Source: Tricholomella constricta (Eukaryota; Basidiomycota; Agaricomycetes; Agaricales; Lyophyllaceae). From it: a DNA stretch of 64,000 bases. Location: assembly GCA_013368375.1 (NCBI GenBank), contig JAACJP010000020.1:124001-188000 (forward strand), given 5' to 3'. Position numbers and translations under genes: made by a program. The notes beneath the pieces were generated by a model, which was not told the origin of the DNA, did no database searches, and was given only the letters and a program-made list of their open reading frames with translations. This document shows, piece after piece, positions 58,501-64,000 of the stretch; the stretch's first letter is position 1, and each line of letters starts with the position of its first letter.

Positions 58501-58526
58501 ACATACTGACCCGAAATATATCATAG
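52521..58526 (+). CDS. Small secreted peptide gene 1, copia inserted in intron 2
   Basis: Model: join(52521..52589, 52649..52733, 58447..58526), 77 aa. Exon 1 is a signal peptide ending ALSAAAP. Intron 1 has GTAGGT, CTGAC and TAG signals. Exon 2 is Ser/Tyr/His-rich (ISFPTVYHDHNVAYQRN). Without the copia the second intron would be short, about 58 nt, from GTAAAG at 52734 to AACAG at 58446, and the third exon runs to TAG in frame. Intact splice sites on both sides of the insertion support the model. Function unknown. The neighbouring UstYa-like gene makes a modified-peptide precursor conceivable, but no repeated core or KR cleavage site is visible. A 5.7-kb intron may impair splicing. Confidence 0.55.
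52769..52773. repeat. Target site duplication, left (GCACT)
   Basis: GCACT before the left LTR and again at 58428-58432 after the right LTR of the complete copia element. Confidence 0.95.
52774..53030 (-). repeat. 3' LTR of complete copia
   Basis: 257 bp, TGTTGG...CCAACA. Contains two related internal repeats (GCTCAGTGTCGAGAATGTGA occurs twice; TAGAGCATGTAATGCCGA occurs twice). Confidence 0.95.
53031..53041 (-). other. Polypurine tract of complete copia
   Basis: On the - strand TGATGGGGGTG directly precedes the TGTTGG of the 3' LTR. Confidence 0.75.
53082..55109 (-). CDS. Copia ORF2: reverse transcriptase and RNase H
   Basis: 675 codons, open throughout. It begins with a Pro/Ser-rich linker that normally follows integrase in copia polyproteins. 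RT follows (NAIGLVWVYAYKRNPDG; SFDVKTAFLHA; the active site VHVDDGL with both Asp; LYLGIRITRD), then RNase H (FSDADWASDESDRKSISGY; SSTESEYYALS; KHIDIRYHFIREH; TADIMTKPL). All catalytic residues look intact. It overlaps ORF1 by 62 bp in another frame. In most copia elements this is one continuous frame, so a +1 shift, or a one-base indel, separates the two parts here. Confidence 0.93.
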   Translation of the reverse strand: MMPSLSTPGHLAPVRGSTFPEPPPLSSYLPSPRPKRSIKHTEKGTAYLESIKPRENRSPSPSPPSSHKLGNLSVPILQDFVSFASAEDFITPDSNSSLTDFEPDSLRDFCMGAVGNDSKFYSTRNFNLNKAPESQREAYSRPDADIWRAAERRELDSLTEKGVFEETTLPKGRNAIGLVWVYAYKRNPDGSIIKGKEKARLCAQGFSQRPDDFGETYAPVAKLTSIRIVLAFANHQGLYLLSFDVKTAFLHALVSTLIFTKQIPGYPLPLRSSVYRLLRALYGLRQSAYEFYMLLWRILVSLGLIRCEVDHGVFFGRWTSPPSSEIPMPEDGSDLVLIVPVHVDDGLVATNSLPLYDWFIKEICKHLEVVDMGPAELYLGIRITRDLDSHTLRLSQKSYIVDLLQTWKMDECSPLSAPLRVKLASIPPAPPNACPDISDDDLKNTYQRLVGSLIYLAVCTRPDIAYAAMALGKYNSNPSRAHMLAAKGVLRYLKGTMDLSLVYGVSTTPLSDELRGFVNHGCGFSDADWASDESDRKSISGYCFFYVNALVSWSAVGQRTVSLSSTESEYYALSHAMKEALWLRLFLSLLSLPVPKPFPILCDNQGAGCIASSSTTTSRSKHIDIRYHFIREHIRTGDFSTVWISTQEMTADIMTKPLVAELFLKHRKALGLLPP
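55048..58101 (-). CDS. Copia ORF1: gag, protease, integrase
   Basis: The ATG at 58101 gives about 1017 codons; the frame opens further upstream only with non-ATG codons. A Pro-rich N-terminus is followed by a copia gag region (GKHDWGPWSMAVRLLMEG; VIKTRLRNLQYG). A CCHC knuckle is not seen. The protease is CLLDSGCSGHIF. GAG-pre-integrase reads LWHRRLGHLGHD with HCVPCLIGK, and the integrase core shows HIDTCG, RCDGAKEF and NGKIER as the D, D and E residues. The frame ends just after the integrase tail (FTRDAIFKYS) and before RT. No damage was seen inside the frame. Confidence 0.93.
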   Translation of the reverse strand: MSDQISRDQTRALPPPPRVPSRQSPSFRQTASHLSFGSLHPSQDHTIPIPEGPQSAPDSHGHLPELQIPNPFDHNFASNQPMYHPSVYPSASNPFSLPSLPHIPQNHAHTFHPTSHNTHTFNPPPQFYSAPPPISHPQPGGVPPPLYYLPPTSIPAPVPPGHAPMNTFATPSVPHTPDDRMPNTVHIPLLTGKHDWGPWSMAVRLLMEGLDLMKFICDVPVASAPFDPGMIPTYPPTVTPTSTRDELNAWRTWWYRDGQAKHILLSRLSAPIQSSLPGYGNLFGGRYSARDTFAILRSLYGIGDWTSAQVIKTRLRNLQYGPHRVLDYITAWRNGINQLESAGFPWELRDGLSAFLDHFPSTNHHLVELSAYRKLLRGAVTSIPSYTTVFADLLDVEVDHQRLYPRPRIQPNVSARTLNNPLSQPPPSNAQGTPPAPAPRPNPRVAPPPNVNNPNWRSHPAAPGGAPSRTPHALFADGPDSAPEAPGDVEEEYHTFPACDPDPPLLDTTPPSVFAGVSVASSTNAMFFDAYLPTPLSDLQVDVGPFAFSAHMQQYNCLLDSGCSGHIFNQREVFWTYNPAAATPVMTANCGSLATLARGEVRLRICCTDGNVVILRLRDCLHAPSCPINLLSVGSMTDHRIEFDWRPGNHTFIRFPKDHPVFPQSTFLADVFHRLSFLRCEFVYPDGTAPASSPPVPPLRNDPPLAAPVFERIRETPELWHRRLGHLGHDATRAVLLHDYATGVKWEGKFEHTHCVPCLIGKYPQRPYTHNKHRAQNICELVHIDTCGPFPVATPRKQRYFFSMLDDYSNWGLTDLMRHKSDAFLIYKSAEAAWELQSGNPVRAVRCDGAKEFIEGKFAAHLRSRGILQQVTAEYAHQQNGKIERYIRTIEDGAQAMIADARLPPSFLGDAILTYQYLLNRTPTSTLPKNMTPYEAFKATKPDLSHLRVWGCQCFVTIPPELRTKGGPCRFEAIFVGYTEGREGWRVRDLNGRYHFTRDAIFKYSWASRSRSGFNLP
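58156..58170 (-). other. Primer binding site, initiator tRNA-Met half type
   Basis: Immediately after the 5' LTR on the - strand the sequence is GGTTATGGGCCCCGC. Drosophila copia uses an almost identical GGTTATGGGCCC site. It pairs with the anticodon arm of initiator tRNA-Met rather than its 3' end. The pairing partner in this genome was not checked. Confidence 0.7.
58171..58427 (-). repeat. 5' LTR of complete copia
   Basis: 257 bp, no difference from 52774-53030 found by eye. Confidence 0.95.
58428..58432. repeat. Target site duplication, right (GCACT)
   Basis: Matches 52769-52773. The host intron continues with AATATG directly after it. Confidence 0.95.
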
Positions 58527-59829
58527 ATGTCTGTTGACATCTCATTCAGCGAGTATCACGGTAACGACATTTGCTTCATCGATACGACAAGCGCTGACAC
58601 TGATATAGAGGAAACGCAATAGGCTCGTGAATTCAACCACTTTGTGAGTTCACTACATAAACCGTGACGAACGAAACTCGGGCCTTATCTGATCATTGAC
58701 AGTAGGTCCTAAGTCAGCTTCACGAGACGACCGAAGGGTGATTAGACCGTTATTTCGAGCATAAGGAGTCCCGATATATTTTGATCATCCAGCGACGAAT
58801 TCATCCGCATCCTCAGTGACTGAACCTGAAAGCCATGCGGCTGCGTAAGAAGAGTTGAATCAATCACAAGGATAGATATAGGTACCTTACCAAGCCAAGC
58901 AAGCTACCTCCACCTCATTGCTCTACTTCTTCGCAAGGCGGAAGGAGTCTGCCCGGTGCCATTGGGCCGACTCTTGCTATGGCATGTTTGCATTTATTTG
59001 ATTGTGAAGCTCGGTTGCACTACTATTTGCTCTGGTCGCATGAATACTCTTCTCCGTTGCTTGAAATCTCGAAGCTAGTTCTTAACTATGCTATTTGAAG
59101 TCCATGCAAGAAAAATATTTTCTAAGGTTTGCAACAGTACCATGAGCGAACTCCAATGAGGCAGGCGGTCTCCTGACTTGACTCTGAGACTATATAGTAT
59201 TCCTGGGGCTGCACTTTCAGATATGTGGTATATCTGAGCTGATCCAGGAACGGTTTTAAACTTCGGGATATGAATGTAACTTTACACAGCCTGTTCTGGA
59301 CTGATAGACAGATGCAGCCATGCACACCAATGAGGAAGTGAATTGATGGCACAGAGCATTGATCTATGTGTCCTATCTTTGTGCGTCTTTGGATCCTTGT
59401 TCATACAGGTAGCATTGATATATTTCAGTACAATACGATTTTGTCAAACAAAGATAGGTAATACATGCAGAACAGCTCATATTGTATCGTCGAGGTCAGA
59501 GGCAGGAAAGAGCCAACTAGAGAATAAGAAGTAAGTTTTGTGTCATTGAGCTTGTCTGGACTCACTCAAGAACTGTGGCATAACGCTCTTGACAAATCGA
59601 CTGTGTTGGACAATGAAGTCATGTCAGGCTTCAAACTAAAGGGTGTGCTTACTTTTTTACCCTTAAAGACACTGCGCTAATAGGCGGCAATTTCGGAATC
59701 CACTGGAATAACACTAGCGAGTTTTTTAATGTGTGATGATCTGTTTACCGTTTGCCTCGCCTCACCCATAACCTTGGAATACATCGCCTACTGGAGGGAA
59801 AACATCATTTTTTGAACAGCTCAAGAACG
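58527..59829. other. Intergenic, no gene seen
   Basis: About 1.3 kb with only short open frames (for example 59352-59122 on the - strand) lacking recognisable motifs. No LTR termini or repeats were identified. Confidence 0.4.
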
Positions 59830-60017
59830 TCAGCCGCAATTACCATTCGCCTCGCCTCGCCTATATGCTGTGATCTCAGAGTCGACGTCTCTGGCCTTGA
59901 GCTGCAAGGTGTGTCATCAGGATGAAACTTTTGCAGATTTAATAAAGGACATACATATGCAGGAGCAGCCAGTGTGAATGGGACAATAACGCTGAGGACT
60001 ACAATTAATAATTTCAT
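59830..60017 (-). CDS. Small secreted peptide gene 2
   Basis: Model on the - strand: 60017..59955 and 59901..59830, 44 aa. Exon 1 encodes a signal peptide (LLIVVLSVIVPFTLAAP) plus two residues. A 53-nt intron with GTATGT and GCAG follows. Exon 2 contains a dibasic site and ends AYRRGEANGNCG. Reading through the intron would instead give a 70-residue ORF. A phase-0 intron directly after the signal peptide is shared with secreted peptide gene 1, hinting at one family. A TATATA element lies about 80 bp upstream. The segment coding YRRGEANG is followed about 80 bp later by a similar one whose Arg codon is TGA. UstYa-like gene 2 lies 0.9 kb upstream. A processed-peptide precursor is possible but unproven. 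Confidence 0.5.
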
Positions 60018-60905
60018 ATTTGGCGGTGAGGGGTTGTTGTTATTCGATGAAAGGAGCTTTCTCTGAGTGTGATCGTACAGACTACTTAACTCGACTGTAT
60101 ATAGTGTCGAAATCGATGGTCAGATGTGAAGTGCTAGAACATCCTTTCTCTCCGTTCGCTATGGTTTGTTATTCACCATTTTCCTTTCTCTGGGGACAAC
60201 TGTAATGGCCACGCTCTACATTCCAATATATTTGTTGGCCTGTTCAACATCGCAGGGCATCGGCAGCATGGTGCGGGCCAAAGCCAGGGCATATTTGCCA
60301 TAGACTTATCCTACTGTGATGTCGACTGCTGCCGAACTCGTTCCTTGTGACTTACGATTAAAGGCGGCACTTTCCTTACTCCAGTTGGCGACAATGTTCT
60401 TAAGTTTGTTTCCACTCGAACTTAGGGGATACAAAACATTCATTTTCCAAGTCAGGAGTCCCTCGTCATGGTTGTAAATCTGTTAGTAAGTGTTCAGCTG
60501 CGTTCATGAAAGATAATTCTCACGTCACGGCCTCTCAAGAAATTTGCATGAGGTCGGCAAATTACAATTCACTGCAAGGGAGAAGTATAAAACCCTATTT
60601 GTATTCTTAAAGTTTGAGCGCCCAGGACATGATCCTTGAACTCCATGTGGCACAAGGGGCACACAAGCACGAAGACCCTTGTGGCTAATCTTAAAGGCCG
60701 AATATTCAAGTTGGCGTGAACATTGACCTGGGTGGGCGCGGACTTCAAGCTTTGGAGATGACAGAACCGAAGGAATCTGCTGGCCAGAGCCTTTGAAAAA
60801 GGTCAGCTGAAAGTCGGAGTAGGAAGAAAGCCGGGACACTTTCTCGTCTTCAACAACATCTTGGCCGCATTCACCTGCAAATAATTACAAGATTTGTTGA
60901 CACTG
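60018..60905. promoter_or_regulatory. Upstream region of peptide gene 2, TATA at 60096-60103
   Basis: TATATACA on the - strand, about 80 bp before the ATG. The rest, up to the UstYa-like pseudogene, has an unrecognised 104-codon - strand frame at 60839-60525 that I do not call a gene. Confidence 0.4.
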
Positions 60906-61929
60906 CTACAAGTGGCCCATGTCATCCATCTCTTCTGCATCTCGATATGTATGCACCCGGTGGTTCATGCCCCATTTCTTTATCTTCTCAAAGTTCCGAC
61001 AGCTGTGTAAGATATCGAACCAGGGAGATTGTTTCTGTCCAACAGGCTTGTTGTAAACGATTGTGCTGATATCGGCGGAGCACTGAAGTGACTGTCAAAG
61101 AATACTGATGCAATGTGCAAGATGTATCTCGCGTTGTTCAGCCGTGATAGGATCCTGTGGGTAATAACCTGCCAAAGGGGGGGTGGGGAGGTCATGATCG
61201 GAGTCTTTGCGTCTTTTTCAATACCCCTAAAACGTACTCGGATGGAGTGCCTTCCTGACCAAGTTCTGAACACAATGAGCTCACATGAGTGTGAATCGCA
61301 GAGTCCGAGCAAGGCATGAGACTCACAAGACAATGAAGCTGGTGGAAGACGTCTATCCCCACGATGTATTTGGAATCGCTGTGTGCGATTTTGGAGGTGA
61401 CGTTTACGAGACGTCCAGCCTGATCCTCTGGAATCTCCAATATACCAACTAGAACAAGAAAATATTTGTGGTTAGGAGGTTGCAAAGGATGATCATAAAA
61501 CAGACGACCTACAGTTGTACAGATCTGACCAGGCTTTGTCGATTTCATCGGAGGGAGGTAAACTGTAGATATCAGGCCCTTCTCCACCAAGGAGCCCGCT
61601 GTTGAACTTGATAACAAGTTCATATTCAATCACATCTTAGGCCGGGGCTACGAAAGGATGAGAACGTGACTGCGTGACAGCGTCGATGCCCCGAAGGACA
61701 TCTGATGTAAAAACACACAATATCATATTCAGTGAGCATTGGGATGTCCACAATGATCACTCAAATGGTAGCTGATCAGGAGAGAGGTGCAGGTAGCTTG
61801 CAGAATCCCAAAGCATACAACAAGCCAGAGAGGTACTGTAATGCGCCTTGCAAAGCGGCTCGCCCATGATGCCCGTGACTCGTACATCAGCAAATTTGGG
61901 AAATTGCTACGGTGCTTTGACCGCACCAT
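60906..61929 (-). pseudogene. UstYa/DUF3328-like gene 2, degenerate
   Basis: Paralogue of the gene at 51905-50889 with the same exon plan. It has an N-terminal membrane span (VPLWLVVCFGILQATCTSLLI), IEYELVIKFNSGLLGG, DKAWSDLYN, FHQLHC at the end of an exon (about 61340), and a second motif HLAHC with both His and the Cys preserved. Two stops interrupt it. TAA at 61639-61637 stands where the paralogue has CAA. TGA at 61097-61095 stands where the paralogue has CGA. Both are C-to-T changes. The conserved end (WFDILHSCRNFEKIKKWG) is still readable to a stop at 60906. In intact relatives this family acts with a small precursor peptide in the secretory pathway. I infer loss of function here. Confidence 0.75.
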
Positions 61930-62052
61930 ATATGTCCAGATAAGGGTCTACATATGCCACATGGCCATAAGGGGTCACCTAGTCGGACGTGATTACAGAT
62001 ATTGCCAATTCCCACCTCGATTATCGATTCCACATTCACTCTTGCGATTGAC

Positions 62053-62057
62053 AAGGC
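62053..62057. repeat. Target site duplication, left (AAGGC)
   Basis: AAGGC before TGTTAGGG and again at 62507-62511 after CCCTAACA. Confidence 0.9.
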
Positions 62058-62506
62058 TGTTAGGGCGACCTCACGAGCAGAGCTGAGTCGTACTGGCAGA
62101 GGGGAATCCGAAGTTATATTAAGTACAGTAAGGAATGTAAAGAGGGGCTTACCTGGCAGAGGGGAATCCGAAGAGAATAGACTAAGGATCCCCAATGCCC
62201 GTAGGCCGACTATATACGAGTACTGTACATAATAATCAAGGAATGGTCTGCGGCGCGTGTAAGGACACGTTCCCGACGCTGTCTGATCCTCGTGGCTCAG
62301 GGTACGGGCACGAGTTGGGGCAGTCGACGTCGGGATGTCGGGTGGTTGGGATCGGCGTCGGGCGCGCGCAGGGAGAGATGGGAAAAGACAGGAAGTGTGT
62401 AAGTGTATACACCGACGCTTGGGTCGGAGCGTCGGGGGTCGGGATCGCGAACAGTCGGGAGCGATCGCCTGAGCGTCGGAGGGCACGAAAGGGAGTTCCC
62501 CTAACA
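62058..62506 (+). repeat. Solo LTR
   Basis: 449 bp, TGTTAGGG...CCCCTAACA with a perfect 5-bp TSD and no internal region. An inverted, truncated relative is at 24245-24592. It contains a duplicated CTGGCAGAGGGGAATCCGAA block (62094 and 62153) and a GC-rich CGTCGGG-rich half. It formed presumably by LTR-LTR recombination. It sits 130 bp upstream of UstYa-like gene 2. The strand is arbitrary. Confidence 0.88.
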
Positions 62507-62511
62507 AAGGC

Positions 62512-64000
62512 CTTATATAGGCTTTATAAATAAATAGACAAGGGATAGGATTCAAATCAGATTTCGTCCCCTCACGGTTACATAGAGATGAACATATGTA
62601 TAATATTTGACATCTACATAGCACATTGTAATTTTAGACTACGGCGACATGTGTCCCCTACGCCCCTACGCTGACTCCCAGTGAAAGACGATGACCAGAC
62701 CCTCGTAAATACAGTATCCGCGTCGGGATGAAGTTGACGAGGCAAGTCGGACCTATAACAAAGGATGACCCCTGCGTTAATTGAAAGAGATCGAGAAAAA
62801 GCTATATTGTGACCCATTGTCACCTGTGACAGCCAGTGGACAGGCTCGTGGATTGTTTGTAGGCATGAACAACTACAGAATCAGAGATGACATACCTAGC
62901 TAGAGACTACCAAGTCTTGAATGAGCAATAATAGTGGTTGCCCTAAAGATCAGATATGTCAGTGTGAGAAGCGAGTTGTGCACAGGATAGCATAGCAGCG
63001 TCACAGCGACGACATGGTGCTTGAGCCAACAGAGTGCCCACAGAATGGGCGAACTCTATACAAGGGACCACAAGCACCACGCAGGAATGATCCTCCCGCG
63101 AATGACAGAAAAAGAAGAAGAGTGGGGGTTGAGAAGAGGAGGCAACCGACGTGGCAACGAAACCGGGGCTTAATGGACATTGAAGCGGAGTTTAATTGGA
63201 CTTGTCATTTCTTTGCTTTTTGTCACATGCAAAGTGATCCATCGACCACTTGTGGGGGTGCGCATGGCCCGGTAAATTTTTGTGATGTTTGTCAATATTT
63301 TATTCAGATGTTTCCCACTATGAAGGAAGCTTCATCGCGCCCATCCCGATTCCTTTTGCCTGCGACATGTCCTCGCAAACTTTGAGAAAGAGAATTATGT
63401 ATATCTATCCTGGCTCGCTTTCTCCAGAAAAATATTCTTAAAATCACAAAAACTGATAGCTATGCAGACATGAATGACACTTAGAATTTTGATTCTGGAC
63501 AAATCCTTCTGGACATCGAAAGGTACTGAGTGATAGATGAAGTGTGCAAAATATCGAATGTGTACGCGTCGTGGGCATGGAGATTTTGGGTCGCCAAAAC
63601 CGACCGCCCAAACCACGCGCTGCGTGACAAATCGCGTGACATAACGCATCTGCTCAACGTGCGCTGAGAGTTCTGGGGCCGCCAGGGGGAGAGTAGGTCT
63701 AAATTTCATTGGGTCAGGTAAGTAACTACTGTAATAATCCTATGCCCGAATTTTAGGTGATTTGTTGACAGGAAAGAAGAGGAAATTTTGAAACATACCT
63801 ATGTCCTGATCTCCCTCCTCCATCATCCCGATAACGGCACTTATCATTCTATACGCTCCAAGAATACATGCCATTCATAGGTACTTTGAATTTCTTGAGT
63901 TGGAAAAGACACAAAATGTGGCTGATTGGTGTGAGGAGGGGGAGGAGATGGGAGATGAACATGAGATCTAGATTTCAATACTAGCTCCAAATAAATTCAA
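62512..64000. other. Intergenic, no supported gene
   Basis: Open frames at 63014-63385 (+) and 63709-63395 (-) have no recognisable domain. The + frame has a Cys/His-rich piece (CHFFAFCHMQ; CGGAHGPVNFCDVC), but no splice context or family was recognised. Confidence 0.35.

Noticed and set aside
60525..60839. 104-codon - strand open frame between peptide gene 2 and UstYa-like gene 2
   Set aside because: No motif recognised, no splice continuation, and composition not clearly coding.
61092..61121. Very short intron that would remove the stops in the UstYa-like genes
   Set aside because: It would be only 25-29 nt, far below other introns here (50 nt or more), with poor donor and branch sites.
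63014..63385. 123-codon + strand frame with Cys/His pairs
   Set aside because: Spacing fits no zinc-finger family I know, and there is no supporting context.

Overview
The window looks like a gene-sparse, repeat-rich piece of a basidiomycete (probably Agaricomycetes) nuclear genome. The evidence is short GT-AG introns (about 50-80 nt) in nearly every host gene, chromodomain Ty3/gypsy and Ty1/copia retrotransposons, and host genes for HSF1, SF3b subunit 2, dephospho-CoA kinase and an LDB19-type arrestin. No tRNA, rRNA or CRISPR array was seen.

Layout: 0.2-3.5 kb holds a six-exon gene of unknown function with a Gly/Asn/Glu-rich repeat. 3.5-4.7 kb holds a 95-bp tandem repeat. 4.7-24.8 kb is a stack of transposable elements. 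A 5'-truncated copia abuts a 5'-truncated gypsy (outer, + strand). The outer gypsy is split by a second complete gypsy (inner, - strand, 12794-23014) with 193-bp LTRs and a 5-bp target duplication. The outer gypsy itself abuts a broken LTR that sits in a Harbinger-like transposase remnant. Both gypsies carry a third ORF after pol, and the two third ORFs are recognisably related.

25.0-40.3 kb contains a direct segmental duplication of about 4.5 kb (25027-29561 and 35860-40327). Each copy has a dephospho-CoA kinase gene and a Zn2Cys6/coiled-coil gene. HSF1 is complete only at the second copy; the first has just its first two exons. Between the copies lies a P-loop GTPase gene on the - strand with a 129-bp minisatellite of about 19 units between its GTPase exons and its probable last exon.

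40.1-49.2 kb is the conventional gene block: HSF1 (+), an arrestin-like trafficking adaptor (-) and SF3b2 (-).

50.9-62.5 kb has two decayed UstYa/DUF3328-type genes, each near a tiny secreted-peptide gene. One peptide gene carries a complete copia element (52774-58427, identical LTRs, 5-bp TSD) inside its second intron. A solo LTR with a perfect TSD lies at 62058-62506. The rest, to 64 kb, has no gene I can support.

All exon models were made by eye from splice signals and frame continuity. No homology search was run, so family names rest on recognised motifs.
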